DNA from: Chloroflexota bacterium
GTDB taxonomy: Bacteria > Chloroflexota > Anaerolineae > UBA1429
NCBI GenBank assembly: GCA_012841405.1
Contig: DUUT01000052.1
Location: forward strand, 1 to 42,689
Reading direction: 5' to 3'
DNA length: 42,689 nucleotides
Below, piece by piece: positions 8,035 through 17,055 of this stretch. Both the position numbers and the translations under genes were made by a program. The number at the start of each line of letters is the position of its first letter. The first letter of the stretch is position 1. The notes under the pieces are model-generated. The model did no database searches, was not told the DNA's origin, and saw only the letters and a program-made list of their open reading frames with translations.

Positions 8035-8724
8035 ATGGCAACGCACACGTTTCCAGCGGAGCCGTATCCCCTCGAGTTCGATCCCGAGTCCACGGCACTG
8101 CTCGTCATCGATATGCAGCGCGATTTCGTGAACCCCGGGGGCTTTGGCGAGATGCTGGGCAACGATGTAACCCCGCTGCGCAGCACCGTCGAGCCCACGC
8201 GACGCGTTCTGGAGGCCGCGCGTGCGGCTGGCCTCTTTGTCATCTATACGCGCGAGGGACACCGTCCCGATCTCGCAGATGCCCCACCCACCAAGCTGGC
8301 CCGTGGCCATCTCGCGTGCGGCATTGGTGATCAGGGGCCCATGGGCCGTGTGCTCGTGCGTGGCGAGTATGGCCACGACATCGTCGACGAGCTGCAGCCG
8401 CAGGAGGGCGAGCCGATCATCGACAAGCCGGGAAAGGGATCGTTCTATGCTACGGATCTCGAGCTGATCCTCCGCAACAGGGGGATCAAGACCCTCATCA
8501 TCACCGGCGTGACCACCGAGGTCTGCGTGCACACCACCGTCCGGGAGGCGAATGACCGCGGGTTCGAGTGCATCGTGCTCGAGGACTGTGTCGGTTCGTA
8601 CTTTCCCGAGTTCCAGGAGATGGGTCTGCGCATGATCAAGGCGCAGGGCGGCATCTTTGGTTGGGTGTCGAATTCGTCGGACGTCGTCTCTGTTCTGCAG
8701 AGGCTGGAAAAGGTCGCCGCCTAA
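8035..8724 (+). CDS. Isochorismatase-like cysteine hydrolase (amidohydrolase)
   Basis: Encodes 229 aa. Members of this fold hydrolyse C-N bonds of small amides and ureas, such as N-carbamoylsarcosine, biuret, peroxyureidoacrylate and nicotinamide. The triad is visible: Asp26 in VIDMQRDF, Lys131 or Lys134 in DKPGKGSFYATDL, and Cys164 in TGVTTEVCVHTT, which also carries the family's conserved Val-Thr turn before the nucleophile. The start has AGGAAGAGG upstream; a longer in-frame extension covers the leader hairpin and is rejected. As first gene of the operon that ends in AllFGH and carbamate kinase, it probably releases ammonia from, or prepares, the ureido or oxamate-type substrate. The exact amide is unknown. 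Confidence 0.9.
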   Translation: MATHTFPAEPYPLEFDPESTALLVIDMQRDFVNPGGFGEMLGNDVTPLRSTVEPTRRVLEAARAAGLFVIYTREGHRPDLADAPPTKLARGHLACGIGDQGPMGRVLVRGEYGHDIVDELQPQEGEPIIDKPGKGSFYATDLELILRNRGIKTLIITGVTTEVCVHTTVREANDRGFECIVLEDCVGSYFPEFQEMGLRMIKAQGGIFGWVSNSSDVVSVLQRLEKVAA

Positions 8725-8753
8725 CCGTTTGGATCTCTGATTCCCGCTTGCAT

Positions 8754-8776
8754 AGGGTGGCGTCGCACGCCACCCT
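8754..8776 (+). terminator. Intercistronic hairpin (attenuator) after the hydrolase
   Basis: A perfect 10-bp stem (8754-8763 with 8767-8776) and a CGC loop, 29 bases after the hydrolase stop and 66 before the permease start. There is no T run, so it more likely tunes or protects mRNA than ends it. Confidence 0.45.
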
Positions 8777-8842
8777 GCGTTGACGAGCCCGTCGCACCCT
8801 TGCGTCCAGCCCTCACTCGCCGGCGCAGCGAGGAGGCAACAT

Positions 8843-10429
8843 ATGGCCGTGCGTGAGAATGGAGCGCGCAACGGGAGCATCCCCTGGTGGGTGCCTGGCG
8901 ATTGGGATGCTTTCTTTGGTTTGGGCACGAACAGCATCCTGAACATCCTGGTGCTTTCGGGGCTGCTGCTCGATGTCGTCAATCTACCCCGGGCGTTGGT
9001 GTTTGGACGCATCATCCCCGCCGTGGGGGTAATGCTGGTTATCTCGAACGTATACTATGCCTTTATGGCGCGGCGTCTGGCCCTGCGCACGGGTAGGACC
9101 GACGTCACGGCAATGCCTGCTGGCCCGAGCGTGCCCCACATGTTCATCGTCGTCCTGCTCATCATGCTGCCCGTGTATCTACGCACGGGGGACCCCATCC
9201 TCGCATGGCAGGCCGGGCTGGCTTGGAACTTTATCGAGGGGTCGGTCGAGGTGGTCGGCGCGTTCATCGCGCCGGCCATCAAGCGCATCACGCCGCGAGC
9301 CGCCCTCTTGGGCACATTGGCCGGTATCTCGATCGCCTTTATCTCTATGCGACCCGCCCAACAGATCTGGACGACGCCCTGGGTTGGCCTCGTGTCGCTG
9401 GCGATTGTCATCGGCGGGTGGATGGCGGGCGTCCGCTTTCCGTTTCGCGCTCCCGCCGGGCTGCTGGCCATCGTTGTGGGCTCTCTTATCGGCTGGATTT
9501 CGGGCATCATGAATCCGGCCGCACTCGGTGAGACGCTACGCCAACTAGACGTCGGCCTTCCGCGGCCGGCGATCAATGAGGTGTTTGCCGGTTTTGCCGA
9601 CGTTGCGCCCCTCCTTGTCACAGCGATCCCCTTTGGCATCTATGATTTCATGGAAGCCATGAACAATGTGGAGAGCGCCAACGCCGCGGGCGATGAGTAC
9701 AGCGTCAAAGACGTCTTGCTCGTCGACGGCATCGGCAGCCTCGTCGGCACACTGCTAGGCAGTCCCTTCCCCAACGCGGTCTACATCGGCCAGCCCGGCT
9801 GGAAGAAGGTCGGCGGTCGCATTGGCTACTCCCTGGCCACGGGTGTTCTGGTAGCGGTGGTGTCCATCTTGGGCATTATCCCGCTGTTGCTCGAGATCAT
9901 CCCCCTGGTGGCGGTTCTGCCGATCCTGCTGTACATCGGTGCCCTCATCGGGGCGCAGGCCTTTCAGGTAACGCCCTCGGCCCACGCCCCCGCCATCGTC
10001 CTCGCATTCCTTCCCCACCTCGCAGCGTGGGCACAGGGCCTCATCGATAGCGCTCTGACGGCGGCCGGCACGACCGCAGCCGACGTCGGTATTGCCGCCC
10101 TTGACCAGGCGGGGGTGCTGTACGATGGGTTGGCGGTATTGGGCGGCGGCGCCATCGTTGGCGGCATGATTCTGGCCGCTATCACGGTGTTCATGATCGA
10201 GCGGCAGTTCCGCTCTGCAGCGGCCTCTGCGCTGGCCGGGGCGGTGCTATCGTTCTTTGGCTTTGTCCATGGGCAGCGTATCGGCTGGGCCCAGTCGCCC
10301 ACGGTGGCGCTGGGCTACCTGCTGATGGCGGTACTGCTGTTCGGGTTCAGCTTTCTGCCTCATCCAGAGGTCGAGGAAGAGCGCGAGGGCGCCGCGGCTG
10401 CCGAGGCTGCGATGGCCGAAATGGCCTGA
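8843..10429 (+). CDS. NCS2-type permease, first of a tandem pair
   Basis: Encodes 528 aa with about 12-14 hydrophobic segments and a charged, Glu/Ala-rich tail. It resembles nucleobase/cation symporters of the NCS2 (xanthine/uracil, AzgA-like) group. The middle carries MNNVESANAAGDEYSVKDV, then GSLVGTLLGSPFPNAVYIGQPGW, at the position of the NCS2 substrate-binding helix. The true start is ATG 8843 with AGGAGG six bases before, not an upstream TTG. A paralogue of nearly the same length follows 26 bases later. In this operon the cargo is plausibly a purine or pyrimidine breakdown product or a ureido acid, but substrate is inference. Confidence 0.85.
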   Translation: MAVRENGARNGSIPWWVPGDWDAFFGLGTNSILNILVLSGLLLDVVNLPRALVFGRIIPAVGVMLVISNVYYAFMARRLALRTGRTDVTAMPAGPSVPHMFIVVLLIMLPVYLRTGDPILAWQAGLAWNFIEGSVEVVGAFIAPAIKRITPRAALLGTLAGISIAFISMRPAQQIWTTPWVGLVSLAIVIGGWMAGVRFPFRAPAGLLAIVVGSLIGWISGIMNPAALGETLRQLDVGLPRPAINEVFAGFADVAPLLVTAIPFGIYDFMEAMNNVESANAAGDEYSVKDVLLVDGIGSLVGTLLGSPFPNAVYIGQPGWKKVGGRIGYSLATGVLVAVVSILGIIPLLLEIIPLVAVLPILLYIGALIGAQAFQVTPSAHAPAIVLAFLPHLAAWAQGLIDSALTAAGTTAADVGIAALDQAGVLYDGLAVLGGGAIVGGMILAAITVFMIERQFRSAAASALAGAVLSFFGFVHGQRIGWAQSPTVALGYLLMAVLLFGFSFLPHPEVEEEREGAAAAEAAMAEMA

Positions 10430-10455
10430 CGTGCGCATAAACAAGGAAGGGTGCG

Positions 10456-12030
10456 ATGGAGAGCCAAGAATCCCGACCCCGCTTGTGGGTGTCGGGTGAC
10501 TGGAACGGGTTCTTTGGCCTCTTTACGAACCACCTCACGAACGTGCTGGTGACGGTGAGCTTGCTGGCCGGCGTCCTGGCATGGCCGAACGATCTCGTGT
10601 TCGGCACCATTGTGCCTGGGTTGGTGCTGTCGATTGCCATAGGCAACTTTTACTATGCCTATCAAGGCTGGCGCTTGGGTCAGCGTGAGGGGCGCGGGAC
10701 CGTCACGGCGGTGCCCTATGGGGTGTCGGTGCCCCACTACTTTCTCGTGGTCTTTGCCGTGATGCTGCCCCTCTACCTCAGCACGAATGATCCCCTGCTG
10801 GCGTGGGGGGTAGGCGTGGCCTGGAGTTTCGTGCACGGCATCATCGCCATCATCGGCGCCTTTATCGGCCCCACGATGCGACGCTTGACGCCGCGGGCGG
10901 CGATGCTCGGCACCCTGGCGGGTGTAGCTATCACCTTTATCGCCATGAGCCCCGCCTTTCAGGTGTGGGAGGTGGCGTGGATTGGGATGGTGTCGCTGGG
11001 CATCATCCTGGTGGGGTGGTTAGCTGGGGTGCAGCTGCCCGGCAATATCCCTGCGGGCCTGGCGGCCATCCTCGTCGGCACCATTCTCGGCTGGGTCACC
11101 GGGTTCATGCGCCTTGACGCCTTGCAGGCATCCCTGGCGACCTTTGCTGTGGGCATTCCCTTGCCGCGTCTGCAGCCGCTGCTCATCGGGCTGCCGCGCA
11201 TCGTGCCGTACCTGGTCACCGCGGTACCTCTGGCGATCTATCTCTTTCTCGAATCGCTGAATAACGTCGAGAGCGCCGAGGCGGCAGGGGACTCGTACTC
11301 GACGCGCGAGACGATGCTGGTGGCCGGGATCGGCACCCTCATCGGCTCCCTCTTTGGGAGCCCCTTCCCCACCCTGGTGTACATCGGGCATCCAGGGTGG
11401 AAGAGCGTGGGTGCTCGCGTAGGGTACTCCTGGGCCAGTGGGCTGGTGATCCTGTTGCTCGGCGTGCTAGGGCTGCTGCCAATTCTGCTGAACATCATCC
11501 CGCTGGTGGCCATCCTGCCGCTGCTCATCTATATCGGGTTGCTCATCACCTCGCAGGCGTTTACGGCGAGCCCCGCCCGGCATGCGCCGGCGGTCGCACT
11601 GGCGCTGATTCCCTGGATCGCTAACTTTGTGCAGAATCAGGTCGATAGCGCCCTTGGTGCAGCAGGCACAAATGCGGCGGATGTCACCGCCGGGACCCTG
11701 CGTGGAGCGGGAGTGTACTATACCGGGATGGTGGTCTTGGGTTCCGGCCCCATCCTAGTGGGGATGATCCTTGCCGCCATCGCCGCATTTATCATCGACA
11801 AGAACTGGCGGGCGGCCATCGGGTATGCGCTGTTCGGCGCGGCGTGTTCGTTCTTTGGCATCATTCATGCCACCGAGCTGGGCATCGGCGTCGCCTGGGG
11901 GGCGACGATCGGCTATCTCGCGGTAGCGCTGATCGCCCTGTTCATGATGCTGTACCGCGGCGAGACGGCGCAGGTGCCGGAGAGCCAGCCAGTCGCCACG
12001 CAACCCGAGACCGGCGCATCAGGAAAGTGA
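10456..12030 (+). CDS. NCS2-type permease, second of a tandem pair
   Basis: Encodes 524 aa, co-linear with the preceding protein along its whole length (compare WVSGDWNGFFGLFTNHLTN with WVPGDWDAFFGLGTNSILN, and LNNVESAEAAGDSYSTRE with MNNVESANAAGDEYSVKD). The two clearly arose by tandem duplication and have since diverged. It has the same 12-14 membrane segments, a GSPFPTLVYIGHPGWK motif where the first has GSPFPNAVYIGQPGWK, and a short polar tail. GGAAGG precedes the ATG. Two paralogues in one operon suggest either two related substrates, an uptake/export pair, or a heteromer; the sequence does not decide. Confidence 0.85.
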   Translation: MESQESRPRLWVSGDWNGFFGLFTNHLTNVLVTVSLLAGVLAWPNDLVFGTIVPGLVLSIAIGNFYYAYQGWRLGQREGRGTVTAVPYGVSVPHYFLVVFAVMLPLYLSTNDPLLAWGVGVAWSFVHGIIAIIGAFIGPTMRRLTPRAAMLGTLAGVAITFIAMSPAFQVWEVAWIGMVSLGIILVGWLAGVQLPGNIPAGLAAILVGTILGWVTGFMRLDALQASLATFAVGIPLPRLQPLLIGLPRIVPYLVTAVPLAIYLFLESLNNVESAEAAGDSYSTRETMLVAGIGTLIGSLFGSPFPTLVYIGHPGWKSVGARVGYSWASGLVILLLGVLGLLPILLNIIPLVAILPLLIYIGLLITSQAFTASPARHAPAVALALIPWIANFVQNQVDSALGAAGTNAADVTAGTLRGAGVYYTGMVVLGSGPILVGMILAAIAAFIIDKNWRAAIGYALFGAACSFFGIIHATELGIGVAWGATIGYLAVALIALFMMLYRGETAQVPESQPVATQPETGASGK

Positions 12031-12045
12031 CAGGAGAGTGTGAGT

Positions 12046-12948
12046 ATGAGGGCGCCGGCGGCGGTGTCCATCTCGGCTGAGCTCGAGCCGCTGACGACTC
12101 GGTGGGTCGAGCTCCGCGGGCATAGCGCCTTTGATCGCGCCGCGAATCTCGTCGTCATCTCGCCACCTGCGCCGTGGCTCCCGCTCGGCATGGTGACGGT
12201 AGCCTACGAGGAGGTCGGTAATCTCCCCGGGGGCATCCTGCTCCCATCACGGGTGGCGCCCATGAGAACACTGGCGCCTCCGGGGCGGCGCGCGTGGCTC
12301 GAGGGCGGTCGCCTACACCTCGAGGGTGGTGTCGTTGCGCTGCGAGAGGCGGCGATCTGGGACGCCTCCCTCGAGGCTGTGTCTCGGCGACCGCGAGACC
12401 CTGGCTGGAGCTGTCGGTGGCAGGAGGCGTGGCAGACGCTGCACCGAAGCATCGGTGGGGCGCCAGCGAGCCCCCTGTGGGGGCGGGCGGCGGACGTTGT
12501 GGGGCGGCTTGTCGCCGCGGTGAGGTCTGGCGCTCTTGGCCCAGCGCTCCACGAGGCGGCGCGGCTCGTTGGCCTCGGGCCGGGGCTGACGCCGTCGGGC
12601 GACGATTTCATCACCGGTCTGCTCATCGGGATGCACTGTCAACCGATGGACGCGCGCCAGATGGCTATTGTGACGGCACTGGGAGACGGGGTGGAGGCGC
12701 TGGCCACGCGCACCACCGACGTGAGCCGCGTCTATCTCGGGTGGGCGGTGCGCGGCCGGGCCACAGAGCGGCTGCGCGATGTGGCCGCGGCGATCAACGC
12801 GCCGCGTCGTGCAGGAGCGCTGGACGCTGCGATAGCCGCTGCCCTGTACGTAGGCGCCACGTCAGGCGCCGATGGGCTCCTGGGATTGCTGCGAGGGCTG
12901 CAGTTGTGGACGAAGGAGAGCGAGGAGCACCATGCCAACGCTGCATAA
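12046..12948 (+). CDS. allH: AllH-like subunit of oxamate carbamoyltransferase (DUF2877)
   Basis: Encodes 300 aa. It matches the DUF2877 family (E. coli YlbF, renamed AllH), one of three proteins shown in E. coli to be needed for oxamate (oxamic) transcarbamylase, which splits oxalurate with phosphate into oxamate and carbamoyl phosphate. The signature GLGPGLTPSGDDFITGLLIGMH near residues 178-198 and a second TTDVSRVYL segment are clear. ATG 12046 is preferred to GTG 12040 because AGGAGAG ends only one base before the GTG. It starts 15 bases after the permease gene and overlaps allF by 17 bases, implying translational coupling. Confidence 0.85.
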   Translation: MRAPAAVSISAELEPLTTRWVELRGHSAFDRAANLVVISPPAPWLPLGMVTVAYEEVGNLPGGILLPSRVAPMRTLAPPGRRAWLEGGRLHLEGGVVALREAAIWDASLEAVSRRPRDPGWSCRWQEAWQTLHRSIGGAPASPLWGRAADVVGRLVAAVRSGALGPALHEAARLVGLGPGLTPSGDDFITGLLIGMHCQPMDARQMAIVTALGDGVEALATRTTDVSRVYLGWAVRGRATERLRDVAAAINAPRRAGALDAAIAAALYVGATSGADGLLGLLRGLQLWTKESEEHHANAA

Positions 12949-14524
12949 AGTACTACCCAACCTGTACCGGGACTCGGTGACGTTGATGCAGCTTGCGAAC
13001 ACCTTGGCGTCGCTGGAGGGCATCAACCAGGCGTTCGCCTTTATGGCGACGCCGGCCAACCTGGACTTGTTACACGACACCGGCGTTACCATCGAGGGGC
13101 TGCAGGCCAAGCCCAACGACCTGGTCATTGCAGTGGATGCCGTCGGTGACAACGCGGGGGCAGCCGCTATCGAACGCGCGGAAGAGGAGCTGCGCCGCGA
13201 GGCGCCGGCCTCTGAGACGGAGGCGCATCCCACGGTGCCGCGCAGCATCGCCATGGGCGTGAAGGAGCTGCCCGGTGCGAACCTGGCCCTCATCTCGACT
13301 CCTGGGGAGTATGCCGCCGCCGAGGCGCTCAAGGCGCTGGGCAAGGGCCTGCACGTGATGATGTTCAGCGACAACGTCAGCCTCGAGGACGAGATTCGCC
13401 TCAAGCGCATGGCGCACGAACGCGGCCTGCTCATGATGGGCCCCGACTGTGGCACAGCGATCATCAACGGTGTCCCGCTCGGGTTCGCGAACGTGGTGCG
13501 GCGCGGCAGTATTGGCATCATTGGCGCTTCGGGGACGGGAGTGCAGCAAGTCACCTCACTCATCGACCAGTGGGGCGGAGGGGTCTCACAGGCCATCGGC
13601 ACGGGCAGCCGCGACCTCAACGAAGCCGTCGGCGCTACCACCATGCTGGATGCACTCGATTCGTTGGCTGAGGTTCGGTCGACACGCGTGATCGTGCTCA
13701 TCTCCAAGCCCCCCTCGCAACGCGTCGCCGAGCGGGTACTGGCCCGCGCACGCGAGATACGCAAGCCCGTGGTCGTCGATTTCATCGGGGCGACAGTGCG
13801 CGCGGGGGCCCCGGATGTCCTCAGCGTCGATACCCTCGATGAGGCGGCGGCCGAAGCCACGCTCCTTGCGGGAGGCTCGATCCCCGAGCTGCGGCCAAGG
13901 GATCCCACGGGGGGGCAAGAGTTCACCTTTGCCCCGGGCCAGCTCTACCTTCGGGGGCTCTTTAGCGGTGGCACCTTTAGCTACGAGAGCACTTATCTGC
14001 TGCGGAAGCGCCTGGGCCCCATCCGCTCGAACACGCCGGTGCGTCGTGGGCAAAAGCTATCGAATCCCTGGAAGAGCCGCGGGCATACCACAGTCGATAT
14101 GGGCGACGATGAGTTCACCCGCGGGCGGCCGCATCCCATGATCGACTATCGCTTGCGGGTCGAGCGGATGCTGCAGGAGGCGCAGGACCCGCGCGTGGCC
14201 GTCATTCTCTTTGATGTCGTACTGGGCTATGGGTCGCACCCCAACCCCTCCGAAGCGATCGTGCCGGCCGTGGAGCAGGCGCGCGAGATCGCCTCCAAGG
14301 AGGGACGCACCCTCGCCTTTGTGGCGTCGGTGTGTGGCACGGATCGTGATCCGCAGCAGTTGTCGCGGCAGCAGTCGGCCCTGGAGAAGGCGGGGGTCAT
14401 CCTCGGACGCAGCAACGCGCAGGCGGCGCGGCTGGCCGCGCGCATTCTGTGCTCCATTGAAGGGAACGTGTGTTACAACGGGCGAGAGGGGCGTGAGCCC
14501 GCCGGTGAGCGCGGAGCGCGATGA
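12932..14524 (+). CDS. allF: AllF/FdrA-like subunit of oxamate carbamoyltransferase
   Basis: Encodes 530 aa (E. coli FdrA is about 555). FdrA/AllF is built like the succinyl-CoA synthetase alpha chain but acts with AllG and AllH as oxamate carbamoyltransferase. Visible features are the N-terminal FdrA start (VLPNLYRDSVTLMQLANTL), a CoA-ligase-like nucleotide fold with GIIGASGTGVQQVTSLI near residue 190 and IGTGSRDLNEAVG, and the C-terminal ligase-like half with DVVLGYGSHPNP and RTLAFVASVCGTDRDPQ. ATG 12932 has GAGGAG four bases upstream and lies inside the end of allH. The in-frame extension back to 12872 is only the allH coding region read in another frame. Confidence 0.88.
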   Translation: MPTLHKVLPNLYRDSVTLMQLANTLASLEGINQAFAFMATPANLDLLHDTGVTIEGLQAKPNDLVIAVDAVGDNAGAAAIERAEEELRREAPASETEAHPTVPRSIAMGVKELPGANLALISTPGEYAAAEALKALGKGLHVMMFSDNVSLEDEIRLKRMAHERGLLMMGPDCGTAIINGVPLGFANVVRRGSIGIIGASGTGVQQVTSLIDQWGGGVSQAIGTGSRDLNEAVGATTMLDALDSLAEVRSTRVIVLISKPPSQRVAERVLARAREIRKPVVVDFIGATVRAGAPDVLSVDTLDEAAAEATLLAGGSIPELRPRDPTGGQEFTFAPGQLYLRGLFSGGTFSYESTYLLRKRLGPIRSNTPVRRGQKLSNPWKSRGHTTVDMGDDEFTRGRPHPMIDYRLRVERMLQEAQDPRVAVILFDVVLGYGSHPNPSEAIVPAVEQAREIASKEGRTLAFVASVCGTDRDPQQLSRQQSALEKAGVILGRSNAQAARLAARILCSIEGNVCYNGREGREPAGERGAR

Positions 14525-14571
14525 CAGGTGGAGCGGCGTCGTGACGTCGCCCGCCCCTAGAGGAGGCCAGT

Positions 14572-15981
14572 GTGTCGGTACAGCTTTTCGAGCAGCAATT
14601 GAGTGTGGTCAACGTTGGTTTGGCGTCCTTTGCCGAAGCGATCCGCGATGCCAAGGCGCCGGTCGTACACCTCGAGTGGAGTCCTCCGGCCCAGGGTGAT
14701 CGTACCGTCGGGATGCAACTGGCAGAGCTCTTGGTGGACAAGCGCGTGGACGCCGCCAACCAAGAGGCGGTGAGCAGGCTCTATGCCGGACAGCCGATCC
14801 TTCGGGGCGTTGCACCAGCGCGTGAGGTGATACCCGGTATTGAGGATCGCATGCTGCTCCACGCCGGGCCTCCCATCGCCTGGGACGCGATGAGCGGTCC
14901 CATGCAGGGGGCGATCATTGGCGCGATCCTGTTCGAGGGGTGGGCCGCGACGCCGGATGAAGCGCGGCGGCTCGCGGCGGGAGGCGCCATCCGACTTGAG
15001 CCGAATCACCACCATGCTGCCGTTGGCCCCATGGCAGGTGTGACGAGTCCGTCGATGCCGGTGTGGATTGTTGAGAACCAGACGTTCGGCAACAGGGCCT
15101 TTAGCAGCATGAACGAGGGCCTCGGCAAGGTGCTGCGCTTTGGCGCCTACGACGACGAGGTGCTCGGTCGGCTGCGATGGATGCGAGACGTCCTCGGGCC
15201 GGCCATGGCCCGAGCGCTGGACACTGGCGGTCCCATCGAGATCGCGCCGCTCATCGCGCAAGCGCTGCACATGGGGGATGAGGTGCACAACCGGAATGTC
15301 GCCGCCTCCGGGCTGTTGTTCCGCAGAATCGCGCCAGCACTGGTACGGACAGGGATGGACGCGAGCGACGTGGCGGCCGTGCTCGAGTTCATCAGCGGGA
15401 ACGATCACTTTTTCCTCAACGTGTCGATGGCGTCCTGCAAGGCGATGCTCGATGCTGCCCATGGCGTGCCCGCCAGCAGCCTGGTGACGGCCATGGCGCG
15501 TAACGGGGTGGACTTTGGCATTCGTGTGAGCGGCCTGGGCTATGAGTGGTTGACGGCCCCCGCGCCGATGATCGATGGCCTCTACTTCCCCGGGTACAGC
15601 GCCGCGGACGCCAACCCCGATCTGGGAGACAGCGCCATCGCCGAGACGGTGGGCTTGGGTGGGTTCTCCATGGCGGCGGCGCCGGCCATCGTCCAGTTCG
15701 TGGGCGGCTCGCCGCAGGATGCGGTGGCCTATAGCCGCGAGATGCTGCAAATCACGCTGGGGACCAGCCCCGCGTTTACTTTGCCGGCCCTCTCCTTTAC
15801 CGGTGCGCCCTCGGGCATCGATGCACGGTTGGTGGTCGATACAGGCGTGGCGCCCATCATTAACACGGGCATTGCCCACCGGCAGGCTGGCATCGGACAG
15901 GTGGGTGCCGGGCTGGTGCGCGCCCCCATGGCGTGCTTTGAGCGTGCCATCGCCCGCTTGGCGGAGACGTTGGCCGAGTGA
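14572..15981 (+). CDS. allG: AllG-like subunit of oxamate carbamoyltransferase (DUF1116)
   Basis: Encodes 469 aa from a GTG start with AGGAGG five bases upstream. It is a DUF1116 family protein (E. coli YlbE, renamed AllG). Recognisable segments are the N-terminal HLEWSPPAQGD, the GPMAGVTSPSMPVWIVEN loop near residues 150-166, the GDEVHNRNVAASGLLF motif near 240-255, FISGNDHFFLNVSMASCKAM, and ARNGVDFGIRVSG. It is about 50 residues longer than E. coli YlbE. Order allH-allF-allG-arcC is preserved in one transcript, so these four should act together: carbamoyl transfer to phosphate, then ATP formation. Confidence 0.88.
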   Translation: MSVQLFEQQLSVVNVGLASFAEAIRDAKAPVVHLEWSPPAQGDRTVGMQLAELLVDKRVDAANQEAVSRLYAGQPILRGVAPAREVIPGIEDRMLLHAGPPIAWDAMSGPMQGAIIGAILFEGWAATPDEARRLAAGGAIRLEPNHHHAAVGPMAGVTSPSMPVWIVENQTFGNRAFSSMNEGLGKVLRFGAYDDEVLGRLRWMRDVLGPAMARALDTGGPIEIAPLIAQALHMGDEVHNRNVAASGLLFRRIAPALVRTGMDASDVAAVLEFISGNDHFFLNVSMASCKAMLDAAHGVPASSLVTAMARNGVDFGIRVSGLGYEWLTAPAPMIDGLYFPGYSAADANPDLGDSAIAETVGLGGFSMAAAPAIVQFVGGSPQDAVAYSREMLQITLGTSPAFTLPALSFTGAPSGIDARLVVDTGVAPIINTGIAHRQAGIGQVGAGLVRAPMACFERAIARLAETLAE

Positions 15982-16042
15982 TAGTGCGTTGGGGGCAATC
16001 CCTGCCGCCGAGTGCTCGAGCCCTAGGTACAAGGTGCGAATC

Positions 16043-17029
16043 GTGAGCGAAATCCAGACCGACAATGCGGGCACCAGCGCATCCCCCGGGGGGCGCGTGG
16101 CAGTCGTCGCCCTCGGCGGCAACGCCCTGATCGCCGATGTCGAACACCAGTCCGTGGAGGACCAGTTCGAGCGCATGCGCCAGACGGCCGAGCCGCTGGT
16201 GGACATGGTCGAAGCGGGGTGGCGCATCGCGGTGACCCATGGCAACGGCCCCCAGGTGGGTGTATGCCTGCTCACCAACGAGCTGGCGCGCGCCATGGTG
16301 GACGAGGTGCCGATGGAGGTGTGCGTGGCTGACACGCAGGGCTCGCTGGGATACATGATTCAACAGCAGTTGCAGAACGCGTTCGCACGCCGGGGCTCGC
16401 CGCGCACCGTGGCCACCGTCATCACGCAGGTAGTGGTAGACCCTCACGACGAGGCCTACCGTCAGCCCACCAAACCCGTAGGCTCGTGGTACGACGAGGA
16501 ACGAGCGCGGCAGTACGCTGCAGAGCGCGGATGGACGGTATCGGAAGACGCCGGACGCGGCTGGCGCCGGGTGGTGGCCTCGCCCCGTCCCCTCGAGATC
16601 GTCGAGGTGGATGCGATCGGTGCGCTCGTTCGGGCCGGGTTTATCGTCGTCAGCGCGGGCGGCGGTGGGATTCCCGTGGTCCGCGACGCGGAGGGCCTGC
16701 TCCATGGATCAGCGGCGGTCATTGACAAGGATCACGCCTCGAGCCTGCTCGCAGAAGGGATTGGCGCCGATCTCTTGCTTATCTCCACGGGCGTCGAAAA
16801 GGTGGCGCTGCGCTATCGGCAGCCCGACCAAATCGACCTCGATCAGCTATCCGTGGCGGAGGCGGAGCGCTACCTGCAAGAAGGGCACTTTGCCTCCGGC
16901 AGCATGAGACCCAAGATTGAGGCGAGCATCCGGTTCGTTCGGCACACGGGCAAGCAGGCACTGATCACCTCGCCTGAGGCGATTGGTAGGGCGTTGTGCT
17001 GCGAAACGGGGACGTGGATCGTCCCGTAA
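16043..17029 (+). CDS. arcC: Carbamate kinase
   Basis: Encodes 328 aa. Carbamate kinase transfers the phosphate of carbamoyl phosphate to ADP, giving ATP, CO2 and ammonia. The amino-acid-kinase fold is evident: VVALGGNAL, THGNGPQVG, SAGGGGIPVV, DKDHASSLLA and FASGSMRPKIEA are family hallmarks. GTG 16043 with AAGGTG seven bases before it is the best start; GTG 16034 is a weaker option and overlaps that site. The roughly 20-residue N-terminal extension before VAVVALGGN is unusual. As last gene of the operon it turns the product of AllFGH into ATP. The next gene is convergent, with 26 bases between the stops. Confidence 0.95.
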   Translation: MSEIQTDNAGTSASPGGRVAVVALGGNALIADVEHQSVEDQFERMRQTAEPLVDMVEAGWRIAVTHGNGPQVGVCLLTNELARAMVDEVPMEVCVADTQGSLGYMIQQQLQNAFARRGSPRTVATVITQVVVDPHDEAYRQPTKPVGSWYDEERARQYAAERGWTVSEDAGRGWRRVVASPRPLEIVEVDAIGALVRAGFIVVSAGGGGIPVVRDAEGLLHGSAAVIDKDHASSLLAEGIGADLLLISTGVEKVALRYRQPDQIDLDQLSVAEAERYLQEGHFASGSMRPKIEASIRFVRHTGKQALITSPEAIGRALCCETGTWIVP

Positions 17030-17055
17030 GCGTGGCACGAACGCCCGCACATTAC

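Noticed and set aside
14557-16356. 599-codon open frame antisense to allG
   Set aside because: It mirrors the real plus-strand gene, has no ribosome binding site or known motif, and arises from high-GC codon bias.
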